The translations under genes and the position numbers were made by a program. A stretch of 61,915 bases of DNA from Candidatus Helicobacter avicola (GTDB lineage Bacteria; Campylobacterota; Campylobacteria; Campylobacterales; Helicobacteraceae). The notes under the pieces are model-generated. The model saw only the letters and a list, made by a program, of their open reading frames with translations, did no database searches and was not told where the DNA came from. Location: contig DXIN01000019.1 in assembly GCA_019112865.1 (NCBI GenBank), positions 1-61,915 of the forward strand, written 5' to 3'. Each line of letters opens with the position of its first letter. Position 1 is the first letter of the stretch. This document shows, piece by piece, positions 1 through 8,579 of this stretch.

Positions 1-633
1 CAATTCAAGGTAGGGCAAACAATCCGTGCATTGCTCAAATTCGTGAGCATAGGGAGAAGTGGCATACGACTTGAGCTTAGTCGCACCGCACCAAAATTCC
101 TAGAGGAGCTACTCACACTAGAAGTCCCAGAGCTCAAAGACGAAGAGATTCATATACACAAAAGTGCGAGGATTCCCGGTGAGCGCGCTAAAATCGCGAT
201 TTTTACCAACAACGCTCGTATCGACCCCATAGGTTGTTGTGTAGGCGTAAAGGGTGTGCGTATCAATGCCGTAAGCAGTGAGCTAAATGGCGAAAACATC
301 GACTGCATAGAATATGTCCAAACGCCCGAAATATTCCTCGCCAAAGCCCTAGCACCTGCACAAGTGATGAGTGTCAAGCTCCAGCCTCAAGATGAGGGCA
401 GTGAGCAGAAATTTTCTCACAAAGCCATCGTGCAAATCCGCCCAGACCAAAAAAGCAAAGCCATCGGCAAAAATGGTATCAATATCCGCCTTGCGAGTAT
501 GCTCTGTGATTGTGAGATAGAGCTCATCGAAGTAGGAGCTGTGTCAAATGATGAGGCAACCACACAAGGCACAGCAGAATCTAAAGTCGAAAAAACCGGT
601 ATTGATGCCTTGCAATCACTCTTTAAAAATTAA
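1..633 (+). CDS. nusA: Transcription termination/antitermination factor NusA, C-terminal part
   Basis: NusA binds RNA polymerase and nascent RNA and modulates pausing, termination and antitermination. The frame is open from base 1, so the N-terminal RNAP-binding domain lies outside the window and about 210 residues remain. Visible are the end of the S1-like region (IRLELSRTAPKFLEELL), then two KH RNA-binding modules with GxxG loops, GVKG near residue 82 and GKNG near residue 156. The segment ARIPGERAKIAIFT followed by DPIGCCVG is typical of NusA. The protein ends in a short acidic tail, without the AR repeats of enterobacterial NusA. The next gene starts 15 bases downstream with a good ribosome-binding site, so co-transcription is likely. 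Confidence 0.95.
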   Translation, partial: QFKVGQTIRALLKFVSIGRSGIRLELSRTAPKFLEELLTLEVPELKDEEIHIHKSARIPGERAKIAIFTNNARIDPIGCCVGVKGVRINAVSSELNGENIDCIEYVQTPEIFLAKALAPAQVMSVKLQPQDEGSEQKFSHKAIVQIRPDQKSKAIGKNGINIRLASMLCDCEIELIEVGAVSNDEATTQGTAESKVEKTGIDALQSLFKN

Positions 634-648
634 AGCAAAGGAGCTAGT

Positions 649-1767
649 ATGTTACTTTTTACCCCCGGTCCAACCCCTGTGCTAGAATCTATCCGCAATG
701 CGATGAGTGAGCCTACACTTCACCATCGCACACCCGAGTTTGAAGCGATTTTCGCACGCGTGAGAGAGCAACTCAAAGCATTGCTAAACCTCCCTGAAGT
801 GCTGATGCTTGCTAGCAGTGGCAGTGGTGCTATGGAAGCGTGTGTGCGGACATTTACTAAAAACAAAGTGCTTGTGGTAAATAGCGGTAAGTTTGGGCAG
901 AGATTTGCCAAAATCGCACAAGCCTACGACATTCCCTACACGCAGATTGAGCACAGCTGGGATACGCCCGTGAGTGTAGAGGAGGTGCTAGAGGCATTTA
1001 GGGCTGATAGCACGCTAGATTGTCTATGTGTGCAGATGTGTGAATCTGCAGGGGGACTGCGCCACCCAGTCGAGCAAATCGCTAAGGAACTTAAAAATCT
1101 CAAGCCCAATGTGATGATTGTAGTAGATTCTATCACTGCTATGGGCGTAGAGCCTATCGACACCACGCACATTGACGCGCTTATCGGTGGTTCGCAAAAA
1201 GCCTTTATGCTTCCACCCGGACTAAGTATCATTGCCCTTTCACAAAATGCCATAGATATGGCAAATGAGCGCGATGTGGGATTTTATTTTAACCTCAAAA
1301 CCGAGCTAAAAAACCAAGTCAAAAATACGACTGCTTGGACTGCACCCACGACTATTATCCAAGGACTTGGTAAGTATTTCGAGCTCGTAGAGGAGCTAGG
1401 TGGGATTGATAGAATCTACGCGCAGACAAGAGCGCGTGCGCTAGCGAGCAATGAAGCAATGCGTGCTTTAGGGCTATACATCTACCCCAAAACCCCTGCA
1501 TTGGCGATGAGCACGATTTATGACGAGGCAAATGCCAGCACCCTGCGTAAGATTCTAAAAACTGATTTCGCGCTAAACGCTGCCGGTGGGCAGGACCACC
1601 TCAAAACAAGTATTATTCGATTTAATCATATGGGGCTTATTCCTGTGTATGAAAGCGCGTGGGTGCTTAATGCGCTTGAGCTCGCACTCCAAAAAGCTGG
1701 ATTGAGAGCCTTTGATGGCACGGGCAATGCAGTGTTTTTGCAAAAATACTATGAGTTACTGCAGTAG
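649..1767 (+). CDS. Class V PLP-dependent aminotransferase (serine-pyruvate/alanine-glyoxylate type)
   Basis: This 372-residue protein belongs to the fold-type I class V aminotransferases. The N-terminus LLFTPGPTPV and the HHRTPEF motif are hallmarks of the alanine-glyoxylate/serine-pyruvate branch, ASSGSGAMEA binds the PLP phosphate, VVDSITAMG supplies the cofactor Asp, and GGSQKAF carries the Schiff-base lysine near residue 184. Length is normal for the family. The start is supported by AAGGAG seven bases upstream. It lies between nusA and miaA, with 5 bases to miaA, which suggests one transcription unit. The family also contains phosphonate and methanogen enzymes, so the exact substrate cannot be read from sequence; a soluble cytosolic transaminase in serine/glycine metabolism is the best guess. 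Confidence 0.85.
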   Translation: MLLFTPGPTPVLESIRNAMSEPTLHHRTPEFEAIFARVREQLKALLNLPEVLMLASSGSGAMEACVRTFTKNKVLVVNSGKFGQRFAKIAQAYDIPYTQIEHSWDTPVSVEEVLEAFRADSTLDCLCVQMCESAGGLRHPVEQIAKELKNLKPNVMIVVDSITAMGVEPIDTTHIDALIGGSQKAFMLPPGLSIIALSQNAIDMANERDVGFYFNLKTELKNQVKNTTAWTAPTTIIQGLGKYFELVEELGGIDRIYAQTRARALASNEAMRALGLYIYPKTPALAMSTIYDEANASTLRKILKTDFALNAAGGQDHLKTSIIRFNHMGLIPVYESAWVLNALELALQKAGLRAFDGTGNAVFLQKYYELLQ

Positions 1768-1772
1768 ATTCT

Positions 1773-2684
1773 ATGCAGATTTTTGCACTCATCGGAGCAA
1801 GTGGGAGTGGCAAAAGCGCGCTAGGACTAGAGCTCGCCTCGCGTTATGATGGCGAGATTTTTTCGCTAGATTCACTAAGTATATACCGACATATCGACAT
1901 CGCCTCTGCCAAACCCAGCCAAGAGGAGCGCGCGCGTATCACGCATTATGGGATTGATGAGCTAGAGCCAAATGAGCCTTGTAATGCGATGACTTTTTGG
2001 CGAAGTTTAGAATCTGCCCTAACACAAGCACGCGCTAAGGGCAAAAAAACATTTTTTATCGTGGGGGGTTCGAGTTTTTATCTCAAAAGTATGATTGATG
2101 GGCTAAGTCCTATGCCCCAACTCTCGCAAGAGGCACTCCAAGCGATACAAAATCGTGTGCATAATATACAAAATCCCTATGAGTTTTTATGCCACATTGA
2201 CACACCCTATGCCAACACCCTAAAATCCACAGACACTTACAGAATCCACAAAGCCCTTGAGATATATTTCGCCACACACACCGCTCCAAGCGTGTATTTC
2301 GCCACACACCCCAAGCAAAGACTTGAATCTCTGCACAATATGCCTATCCTCGTGCTTGATGTGCCGCGAGAGGTTTTGCGTGAGAGGATAGTCGCGCGCA
2401 CAGATACAATGCTAGCACGGGGACTGCTTGATGAGGTGCGGTTTTTGCGTGATACTTATCCACCAAACTCTCAAAGTCTCAAAGCCATAGGCATCAAAGA
2501 GAGCCTAGAATTTCTCGCCACAGGTAGCAAGGATACCACCACGCTTTGTGAGCTTATCAGCATACATACCGCACAGCTTGCCAAGCGGCAAAGCACCTTT
2601 AACCGCACACAATTTCGCAATGCTCTTGTGCTAGATTCACACCAAATCCGCACATATATCGCATCACAAATAAATTCACTCTAA
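1773..2684 (+). CDS. miaA: tRNA dimethylallyltransferase MiaA
   Basis: MiaA transfers the dimethylallyl group to N6 of A37 in tRNAs that read UNN codons. The 303-residue protein has an N-terminal P-loop GASGSGKS (residues 8-15), the downstream SLDSLSIYRHIDIASAKPS segment matching the DSxQxYxxxxxGTAKP region of the family, and the GGSSFYLKSMIDGLS segment equivalent to the conserved GGTGLY region. Length is typical of epsilonproteobacterial MiaA. It follows the aminotransferase by 5 bases and probably shares its transcript. It ends in a short gap before the minus-strand sugar-acid genes, so it marks the edge of the accessory locus. Confidence 0.95.
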   Translation: MQIFALIGASGSGKSALGLELASRYDGEIFSLDSLSIYRHIDIASAKPSQEERARITHYGIDELEPNEPCNAMTFWRSLESALTQARAKGKKTFFIVGGSSFYLKSMIDGLSPMPQLSQEALQAIQNRVHNIQNPYEFLCHIDTPYANTLKSTDTYRIHKALEIYFATHTAPSVYFATHPKQRLESLHNMPILVLDVPREVLRERIVARTDTMLARGLLDEVRFLRDTYPPNSQSLKAIGIKESLEFLATGSKDTTTLCELISIHTAQLAKRQSTFNRTQFRNALVLDSHQIRTYIASQINSL

Positions 2685-2744
2685 TGAGAGCTGATAAGAC
2701 ATCTTGCGACATTGTGTGTAGCTCGCAGGATGGCAAATCCCCAC

Positions 2745-3131
2745 TCACTCCACCTCAATGCTTGTGTATCGCAAAACCATCGTATGTGCCATATCCAAAT
2801 CCTCTGGTGAATCTATATCAAGACTAGAAGTGCTATCCATCACATAGTAGCTTGTATGAGGTTGTAGGAAGCTTGGATTGTCCAAAAATGCGTGTGTCTG
2901 CACGATGTAAATCGCTCCATTGCTTTTATAAGTCTTTGGGAGTTTTTGGCGGGGCATAAAGGGATAGGTGTCATTGCAGATTCCGCGCAGATACCCTCTC
3001 TCATCAAGTACAAAGGCTTTGAGGATTGCATTATCGTATTCTGCTACACTAATGAGCGCATCACTACCCTCTTTGGAGAATCTCTCAAAGGCTTCATCAA
3101 TATGTCTAGCCCTCCTAAGTGGCGAGGTGGG
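2745..3131 (-). pseudogene. Decayed acylneuraminate cytidylyltransferase (C-terminal fragment)
   Basis: On the minus strand about 125 codons can be read from near 3131 to the stop at 2745. The fragment begins [17 protein letters not shown], which matches the TSPLR segment in the middle of NeuA/PseF/LegF-type cytidylyltransferases, continues through the conserved RQxLPKxYxxNGAIYI region and ends [13 protein letters not shown], the usual family C-terminus. The first 100 or so residues, including the nucleotide-binding loop, are missing. The break lies at the stop codon of the upstream gene (3139) in another frame, so recombination at this border is likely. The residual sequence has no internal stops, so the decay looks recent, or the piece may still be translated by read-through. 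Confidence 0.8.
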
Positions 3132-3138
3132 AGTGCAA

Positions 3139-4452
3139 TCAGAAGTCCCCTCTATTCGCTAATATTTCTTGTGTGTTTTTGTTGCTTAAAATGTCATTTG
3201 CTATATTTTTTTCATTACCAATTGTGGTGCTTACTTTTGTCAAAACCTCTTGTATATGAGACTCATAGATAACAACCATTGCACACTCATCAATAAATAT
3301 TAAATCACCCGGAGTAATGGTAACGCCTTCTATTACAACAGGCTTGTTTATAGAATCCAGTGTGGCTCTCCCACGCACATCTGCGGCATTGTAACTTTTG
3401 GCAAAGACAGGAAACCCAAGTTGTTTAGTAGCTGCTAAATCTCTTGTGGCTCCATTGATGATAGCTCCACACGCTCCGGCCCTAATCGCCATTCTTGCGT
3501 TGAGATCCCCAAAGTATGCAAATTCACTCATTTCATTTTCTACCACGATAATATCATTAGCACAAACTTGCTCATAAGATCCTAAGGCATTATAAATACC
3601 TCTGAAATCCTCATTGTCTTTTAAAGCCCTTAATCTCAAAGTGCTTGCGCGTCCCAAGAGTTTAATGTTGTCTATATTTTGAATCCACCCATTTAGAACT
3701 GCTCCGCATTCGCACCCATTCTGTTTTTTAAGATCATCTAAGCAGTCTGAAATCATAGGCGAGGTAATGAGGTGTTTTAGAAGTGTTAATTGCTTGTTTT
3801 CTTGTTCTTTTAGTCCTTGTGCGTAGGTTTGTGCAAAAGCTAAGTCTTGTGGATTGTTGATGTCTATAAGTTCCTCTAATTCACCAAAAATTAACAATGG
3901 ATTTTCCCCATAGCGTCTATTTGTGGATAATGCACTTTGTTTGGTGGAGATGTAAAGACCCATAGATTCTGTAAGAGTATAAGGCAAATCTCTGCTATTT
4001 GGAATGTGATTTTTATTGTAACTTGGCGAGTCGTTTTCCCAAAGATAAACTTTCTCTTTTTTCATTAAAATGGCACTATCGTAGTGCTTTTGTTTGATTT
4101 GCAAAATGGCATTATCAATTGTTTGGGGCTTAATAAAAGGAGAAGTGCAGAGTAATTGCACATAAATATCTGCCTGTGGAAATGACCTAACCTCATTCAT
4201 AAACAGCTGGTGTCCATCGGTTTGGTTATTTGCTAGAGATTTATTGCGTTTCATAAATTCGATGGGCAGATAATCTATAAGATTATACATTGCTTCAGAA
4301 TCTGTATCTAAAAATACTTTATCAATTTCTTTGCATTTTAGGAGTGTTTTTAAGGCTTTTACAAAAAGCCTCTCTCCTTGCAAAATTGACATATTTTTGT
4401 TTTGTATCCGTTGGCTTGTGCTTTTTGCCGGAACAAATGCATAGACAAGCAT
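3139..4452 (-). CDS. Fusion: NeuA-like cytidylyltransferase + RraA-like class II pyruvate aldolase domain
   Basis: This 437-residue two-domain protein is the first intact gene of the locus on the minus strand. Residues 1-220 are a CMP-sugar synthetase: [14 protein letters not shown] is the CTP-binding loop, CTSPF the central motif, [15 protein letters not shown] the substrate region and [12 protein letters not shown] the C-terminal metal-site motif. Residues 225-410 resemble the RraA / 4-hydroxy-4-methyl-2-oxoglutarate aldolase family, with [15 protein letters not shown] (the paired Arg-Asp near 337-338), LGFPVFA and [10 protein letters not shown]. In that family the Arg-Asp site works on pyruvate-yielding aldol reactions, though regulatory RraA proteins also exist. 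I prefer the ATG at 4452 because GGAGAG lies seven bases before it; an upstream in-frame ATG is at 4467. The gene is clearly more AT-rich than its neighbours, suggesting separate acquisition. Confidence 0.82.
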   Translation of the reverse strand: MLVYAFVPAKSTSQRIQNKNMSILQGERLFVKALKTLLKCKEIDKVFLDTDSEAMYNLIDYLPIEFMKRNKSLANNQTDGHQLFMNEVRSFPQADIYVQLLCTSPFIKPQTIDNAILQIKQKHYDSAILMKKEKVYLWENDSPSYNKNHIPNSRDLPYTLTESMGLYISTKQSALSTNRRYGENPLLIFGELEELIDINNPQDLAFAQTYAQGLKEQENKQLTLLKHLITSPMISDCLDDLKKQNGCECGAVLNGWIQNIDNIKLLGRASTLRLRALKDNEDFRGIYNALGSYEQVCANDIIVVENEMSEFAYFGDLNARMAIRAGACGAIINGATRDLAATKQLGFPVFAKSYNAADVRGRATLDSINKPVVIEGVTITPGDLIFIDECAMVVIYESHIQEVLTKVSTTIGNEKNIANDILSNKNTQEILANRGDF

Positions 4453-4483
4453 AGTAAGACTCTCCATATTGATGTTAGAAATT

Positions 4484-4513
4484 TATAAAAAGATTGAAAA
4501 TGGTAATTTTCAT
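4484..4513 (-). promoter_or_regulatory. Shared upstream element, copy C
   Basis: On the minus strand this stretch carries the core ATGAAAATTACCATTTTCAA, also present on the plus strand at 4636-4657 and 9561-9584. It lies just upstream of the cytidylyltransferase-RraA gene and is followed closely by TATAAAT, a plausible -10 box. Three separate transcription units of the locus therefore begin behind the same sequence. It may be a duplicated promoter or operator, or the remnant of a shared gene start, since each copy opens with ATG and reads M-K-I-T-I-(F/Y)-N-L. Confidence 0.5.
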
Positions 4514-4609
4514 ACAATCTTAAACTTGCTAATCCCCGTATTGTAGTGTTTTTTTCTTAAAAGTTATTTAAAAATTGTGCTACTTTTTGTAAATCATAAA
4601 ACAGCAAAT

Positions 4610-4629
4610 CCCTAAAAATAGGGGTTTTT
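4610..4629 (+). other. Small hairpin with T-run, weak terminator candidate
   Basis: CCCTA (4610-4614) and TAGGG (4619-4623) form a five-pair stem with an AAAA loop, followed by G and five Ts. It lies in the 240-base gap between the divergent cytidylyltransferase genes and directly precedes copy A of the shared upstream element. The short stem makes it a weak terminator at best; an attenuator-like role is possible. Confidence 0.25.
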
Positions 4630-4633
4630 ACAT

Positions 4634-4659
4634 TTATGAAAATTACCATTTACAATCTT
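4634..4659 (+). promoter_or_regulatory. Shared upstream element, copy A
   Basis: This is the plus-strand copy of the element found at 4484-4513 (minus) and 9561-9584 (plus), with one base changed in the core. It stands about 40 bases before the start of the cytidylyltransferase at 4697. TATGAAAT follows at 4675 or so as a possible -10 region. The copy also opens a 29-codon reading frame that ends inside the next gene, which could be a leader peptide or chance. Confidence 0.5.
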
Positions 4660-4696
4660 GCAAAATATGAAATAAAGCTTTTTGAAAGGGTAAGTG

Positions 4697-5383
4697 ATGT
4701 ATGTAGCAATTATCCCGGTGCGTGAAGGCTCACAGCGCGTAAAAAATAAAAATATCAAACCCTTTGCTAGCAGCTCTCTGCTTGAAATAAAGATACGCCA
4801 AATGCTACGTATCAAAGCACTTGGGTGTATTGATGAGGTTATTGTCAATTCGGATTCTAAGGCTATGCTAGAGCTAGCAGCCAAACTCGGAGCGACACCC
4901 ATAGAGCGCGAGAAATACTACGCAAGCAGCGAAGTGCCTATCAACGAAGCATTGCATAACTTCGCGAGTAATGCACAGGGCGAGTATATACTGCTGTGCA
5001 ATGCCACAAGTCCGCTCATCACAGACAAAAGCATTATCGCGTGCATACAGATATTTAAGAAAAATCTTTTAGCTTATGACTCACTTGCTACGACAAATCT
5101 CTGCAAAGAATTCCTCTATCTCAATGGCAAAGCTCTCAATTACGATCCCACACACAAGCCACGCTCACAAGATTTGCCAGATATTTTGGTGCTCAATAGC
5201 GCACTTTATATCATTTCGCGCTCACTTATGATTGCCAAACGCGATGTCGTGGGAGATAAGCCATATTTTTTTACCATTAGTCAGCTTGAGAGCGTGGATA
5301 TAGACAGCGAGCTAGACTTCCAAATCGCGGAATTTCTGTATAAGAATCATATAGGGGGGGGGCAGGAGATAAATGCTCGCTAA
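4697..5383 (+). CDS. Acylneuraminate-type cytidylyltransferase with 3' poly-G tract
   Basis: This roughly 228-residue protein is predicted to activate a 2-keto-3-deoxy sugar acid with CTP to the CMP-sugar. IIPVREGSQRVKNKNIKPF is the family's N-terminal nucleotide-binding loop, CNATSPL the central motif, PRSQDLPDILVLNSALYII the substrate region, and ESVDIDSELDF the Asp-containing C-terminal motif. The ATG at 4697 has GAAAGGG upstream; a GTG three bases earlier is in frame. The enzyme core ends just before nine Gs at 5354-5362. With nine Gs the protein ends ten residues later at 5383. With ten Gs the frame would run 44 codons further and stop at 5518-5520 (total 274 residues), overlapping the start of the next cytidylyltransferase. 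First gene of a plus-strand operon. Confidence 0.88.
   Translation: MYVAIIPVREGSQRVKNKNIKPFASSSLLEIKIRQMLRIKALGCIDEVIVNSDSKAMLELAAKLGATPIEREKYYASSEVPINEALHNFASNAQGEYILLCNATSPLITDKSIIACIQIFKKNLLAYDSLATTNLCKEFLYLNGKALNYDPTHKPRSQDLPDILVLNSALYIISRSLMIAKRDVVGDKPYFFTISQLESVDIDSELDFQIAEFLYKNHIGGGQEINAR
5354..5362 (+). repeat. Poly-G tract T1 (9 G), 3' end of cytidylyltransferase
   Basis: Nine consecutive Gs. As read, translation stops early at 5383. Ten Gs (or seven) put the frame into the joint, ending ...Q-E-V-A-stop on the ATG at 5517/5520. This is a slipped-strand contingency site that should affect the tail and translational coupling, not the catalytic core. Confidence 0.85.
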
Positions 5384-5516
5384 AGACTACGCAAATCTCA
5401 CAATCTGCTTGGGAATCTTGGCGGCTTACATTTGGAGATTGTATAGCAGCGCACACATTAGATTCTGTATTTGCCCCTATATCCTTAGATTCTACGCGAT
5501 TTGCGCAAGAGGTGGC

Positions 5517-6191
5517 ATGATGAAAGTGGTCGCCTTTGTCCCTATTAAACTTCATAACGAAAGAACACCCGGAAAGAATCTAAAAACATTCTATGATGGA
5601 ACTCCTCTTGTGCATTTTGTGCAAAAAACCCTACTTCAGTGCAAGGATATTGATGAGCGATATATCTTTTGCAGTAGCGAATCCATAAAACCCTACATAC
5701 TAGATGGTATAAAGTTTCTTAAGCGAAGTGAAAATCTCGATAGCAAGGAAACACTTTGTGGAGATTTGATACGAGCGTTTATAAATGCGGTAGATTCAGA
5801 TATTTACATTATGGCACACGCCACACTGCCATTTGTGAGAGTTGAAACTTATGAGAATTGTATCAAAGTAGTAAAAGATGGACTCTACACCTCATCAATG
5901 CCAGCACTTAAGATTCAAAATCTCATTTGGTTTAGAAATGCACCACTTAATTTCAAACTTGATAAGCCTCCTAGAACACAAGACTTAGAGCCCATCTTTT
6001 CCGAAGTAGCTTCACCTTGTGTATTTTATAAAGATGTATTTTTCAAATATGGCAACAGAAGTGGTGATAAGCATTTTTTCTATGAAGTCAATCACATAGA
6101 AGCTATAGATATTGACTATCCACAAGATTTCGAATTTGCAAACCTTGTCTATAAGAATCTTCTAAATGGGGGGGGGGCAGTAGATGTCTAG
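5517..6191 (+). CDS. Acylneuraminate-type cytidylyltransferase with 3' poly-G tract
   Basis: A CMP-sugar synthetase of about 224 residues. FVPIKLHNERTPGKNLKTF is the CTP loop (P-x-K variant instead of P-x-R), MAHATLPFV the middle motif, PRTQDLEPIFSEVASPCVFY the substrate region and IDIDYPQDFEFA the C-terminal metal motif. Two adjacent ATGs (5517, 5520) follow GTGGC, overlapping the TGA that the preceding gene reaches in its long phase. The open frame extends upstream to 5373, but that part is the preceding gene's joint in another frame and is not homologous to the family. Ten Gs at 6168-6177 follow the enzyme core; as read the protein ends at 6191. Eleven Gs would lead into a 24-codon joint ending at 6250. 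It is a close paralogue of the next gene. Confidence 0.86.
   Translation: MMKVVAFVPIKLHNERTPGKNLKTFYDGTPLVHFVQKTLLQCKDIDERYIFCSSESIKPYILDGIKFLKRSENLDSKETLCGDLIRAFINAVDSDIYIMAHATLPFVRVETYENCIKVVKDGLYTSSMPALKIQNLIWFRNAPLNFKLDKPPRTQDLEPIFSEVASPCVFYKDVFFKYGNRSGDKHFFYEVNHIEAIDIDYPQDFEFANLVYKNLLNGGGAVDV
6168..6177 (+). repeat. Poly-G tract T2 (10 G), 3' end of cytidylyltransferase
   Basis: Ten Gs. As read the gene stops at 6191. Eleven Gs give a 244-residue protein ending ...A-Q-E-V-A with its TGA at 6248-6250, inside the tandem ATGs at 6247/6250 of the next gene. Nine Gs stop immediately. Confidence 0.85.
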
Positions 6192-6246
6192 CATACTTTT
6201 TGCAATCCTCACATTGTATTTTGCCACATCGTGCGCAAGAGGTGGC

Positions 6247-6909
6247 ATGATGAAAGTAGTTGCCTATATCCCAATCAAGCTCAACAACGAGCGACTACCA
6301 AATAAAAATATCAAAACCTTTTTTGACAAAACACCACTCATACACTTTGTGCAAAAAACACTTTTGCAAATCCCTGATATTAGCCAAATCTATGTGTATT
6401 GCAGTGATGAAGCCATAAAGCCCTATCTGCTTGAAAGCGTGCAGTTTTTGCAACGCTCAAAGTCCCTAGACACTCAACAAACGCTATGCGGGGATATCAT
6501 AGATTCGTTTATCAATACAATCAAATCTGATATTTATGTCCTAGCACATGCTACTGCGCCATTTGTCAATGCACAAACCTACATCAAATGTATAGAATCT
6601 GTCAAGTCCGGTATGTTTGATTCTGCATTTGGAGCAAGAAAATACCAAAATTTTGTGTGGTATCGCAATAAGCCTCTAAATTTTTCTCTCGATAGGGCGT
6701 TACGCACACAGGATATGTCCCCCGTATATCACGAGGTTTCCTCGCCCTATGTCTTTACACAGCAAACCTTTGAAACATACCGAGGAAGGACAGGTGCAAA
6801 TCCCTATATATGTGAGTGTAGCGAGATTGAAAGCATAGACATTGATTACCCACAAGACTTTGAACTCGCAAATATGGTGTATCAAAATATTATCAAAGGA
6901 AAAAAATGA
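6247..6909 (+). CDS. Acylneuraminate-type cytidylyltransferase
   Basis: A 220-residue CMP-sugar synthetase closely related to the preceding gene. YIPIKLNNERLPNKNIKTF forms the CTP loop, LAHATAPFV the central motif, RTQDMSPVYHEVSSPYVFT the substrate region and IDIDYPQDFELA the C-terminal motif. The start is the ATG at 6247 (a second follows at 6250), matching the family N-terminus. This copy has no poly-G tract at its 3' end. Instead its TGA overlaps the ATG of the DRE-TIM aldolase gene (ATGA, 6906-6909), so synthesis of the activating enzyme and the aldolase is directly coupled. That constant linkage is the simplest version of the aldolase-cytidylyltransferase module seen elsewhere in the locus. 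Confidence 0.88.
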   Translation: MMKVVAYIPIKLNNERLPNKNIKTFFDKTPLIHFVQKTLLQIPDISQIYVYCSDEAIKPYLLESVQFLQRSKSLDTQQTLCGDIIDSFINTIKSDIYVLAHATAPFVNAQTYIKCIESVKSGMFDSAFGARKYQNFVWYRNKPLNFSLDRALRTQDMSPVYHEVSSPYVFTQQTFETYRGRTGANPYICECSEIESIDIDYPQDFELANMVYQNIIKGKK

Positions 6910-8537
6910 AACACACAAAAATACTTGACTGCACCCTAAGAGATGGAGCATATCTAGTCGATAAGACTTTTGGAGAAAACACACAACGAGGCATTATAAA
7001 CAACCTTATCAACGCAGGAATTGATATTGTTGAGCTTGGGTTTTTACAAAATGAGGGTTTTGGCGAGGGCAAAAGCGTCTTTAAGACTCCCAAAGAAGCT
7101 GCTAAATATATCCCTAAAGATACAAAATCTACAGAATTTGCACTGATGGCTGACTTTAGTCGCTATGATTTTGCAAACCTAGGAAACCATAATCCAAGTG
7201 ATAAAATTCAAAACATTCGACTTTGTTTTTTCAAACACGAGAGATTTGAGAGTCTAAAACTCATTCAAGAAATCCAAACAAAAGGCTACAAACTTTTTAT
7301 CCAACCCGTGGATATTTTAGGGTATAGCGATATGGAAATTTTGCAACTCATAGAAATTGTTAATAAAGCTATGCCATTTGCTTTTAGCATTGTGGATACT
7401 TTTGGCTCAATGTATATCGAGGACTTGCGCAGAATCTGGACGCTGATTAATCATAATCTACACAAAGACATACAAATAGGCTTCCATTCACACAATAACT
7501 TACAGCTTTCAAGTGCGCTTGCCCAAGAGTTTGTGCGTCTTAGTCAAAACAAACGCAGTGTCGTGATAGATGCTACACTCAATGGTATGGGGCGTGGAGC
7601 AGGGAATACCTGCACGGAACTTGTGGCTTTGTATATGAATGAAAAATTTACCTATGATTATGGCTTAGATAAAATCTTAGATTCTATTGATATTTATCTC
7701 AACCCTCTTAAAAAACAATGCACTTGGGGATATAGCATACCTTACTACATCACAGGTATGTGTAGCGCACATACAAATAATATCACCTATCTTTTGGAAA
7801 AAAACAATATCGCTTCAAAAGATCTTATGGCGATACTAGATAAGGTGGATTCACAGACAAGGAAGCGATACGATTATGATTTGTTAGAATCTACATATCT
7901 TGCATACATTACACAAGAGATTGATGATAGTGTCGCTTTTAGTGCGCTAGAAAATGTATTAACACACAAAAATGTTTTGATATTAGCACCGGGCAAATCG
8001 CTTTTTACACACAAGCAAAAAATACAAACCTTTATACAAGAAACCAAGAATCTCATCGTAATCAGTGTCAATTTTTATCATCAAGATTTTAGCAATGACT
8101 TTATGTTTTTAAGTAATGTAAAGCGGTATCAGTTTTGGCAAAACGATACGGGATTTGCGCAGATTCCTAAAATTTTGCTTTCAAATATTAAGCCTGATAC
8201 ATCGACAAATAACTATATCCTAAACCTAAAAAGAGTGATAAAAAAAGGCTGGGAGAATTTGGATAACTCTATGATTTTACTTTTGCGAATACTTGATAGC
8301 TTTGTTTTAGATTCTATCCATATCGCTGGATTTGATGGCTATGGGTTGATAGAGGAAAATTATTTTGATGAGGAGCTGGAGCGAAGTCTCACCCCAAGTG
8401 AAACAACGCATATCAACGCACAAATAGCCTCTATGCTAAAAGAATACATCAAAACACGCACGCATACCACCAAAATCACTTGTCTTACAGAATCTAGATT
8501 TGCAAAGTATTTGTCCGATGTATGCGATATGTTATAA
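6906..8537 (+). CDS. DRE-TIM aldolase (4-hydroxy-2-oxovalerate aldolase-like) with C-terminal extra domain
   Basis: A 543-residue protein. Residues 1-285 form a DRE-TIM metal-dependent aldolase barrel: DCTLRDG (residues 8-14) carries the metal-binding Asp, FHSHNN near residue 193 the two metal-binding His, and DATLNGMGRGAGN the conserved glycine-rich loop. The pattern is closest to 4-hydroxy-2-oxovalerate aldolase and related pyruvate aldolases. Residues from about 350 form a second domain starting VLILAPGKSL and later HIAGFDGYG, a Rossmann-like pattern that loosely recalls DUF115/GT42-type sugar-nucleotide proteins; this is tentative. The gene is translationally coupled to the upstream cytidylyltransferase. 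Inference: it makes a 2-keto-3-deoxy sugar acid from pyruvate that the neighbour activates. It is more AT-rich than its paralogue at 12411. Confidence 0.8.
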   Translation: MKHTKILDCTLRDGAYLVDKTFGENTQRGIINNLINAGIDIVELGFLQNEGFGEGKSVFKTPKEAAKYIPKDTKSTEFALMADFSRYDFANLGNHNPSDKIQNIRLCFFKHERFESLKLIQEIQTKGYKLFIQPVDILGYSDMEILQLIEIVNKAMPFAFSIVDTFGSMYIEDLRRIWTLINHNLHKDIQIGFHSHNNLQLSSALAQEFVRLSQNKRSVVIDATLNGMGRGAGNTCTELVALYMNEKFTYDYGLDKILDSIDIYLNPLKKQCTWGYSIPYYITGMCSAHTNNITYLLEKNNIASKDLMAILDKVDSQTRKRYDYDLLESTYLAYITQEIDDSVAFSALENVLTHKNVLILAPGKSLFTHKQKIQTFIQETKNLIVISVNFYHQDFSNDFMFLSNVKRYQFWQNDTGFAQIPKILLSNIKPDTSTNNYILNLKRVIKKGWENLDNSMILLLRILDSFVLDSIHIAGFDGYGLIEENYFDEELERSLTPSETTHINAQIASMLKEYIKTRTHTTKITCLTESRFAKYLSDVCDML

Positions 8538-8559
8538 TCTACAATTATGAAAGTATAAT
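8533..8559 (+). promoter_or_regulatory. Promoter region of methyltransferase gene
   Basis: Two TATAAT boxes stand at 8533-8538 and 8554-8559, the second 21 bases before the ATG at 8580. AAAAAGGAG follows as ribosome-binding site. This marks an independent transcription start within the locus. Confidence 0.5.
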
Positions 8560-8579
8560 AAAAACAAAAAGGAGAAGCG

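Noticed and set aside
2892-3272. 126-codon plus-strand frame over the truncated cytidylyltransferase
   Set aside because: It is antisense to recognisable minus-strand coding sequence and has no ribosome-binding site or family match.
5373-5516. N-terminal extension of the cytidylyltransferase at 5517 (and likewise 6184-6246, 15160-15171 and 19634-19747)
   Set aside because: These upstream parts overlap joints read in another frame and do not match the family N-terminus; starts were set at the conserved MMKVV, MKNIV and MKILI positions.
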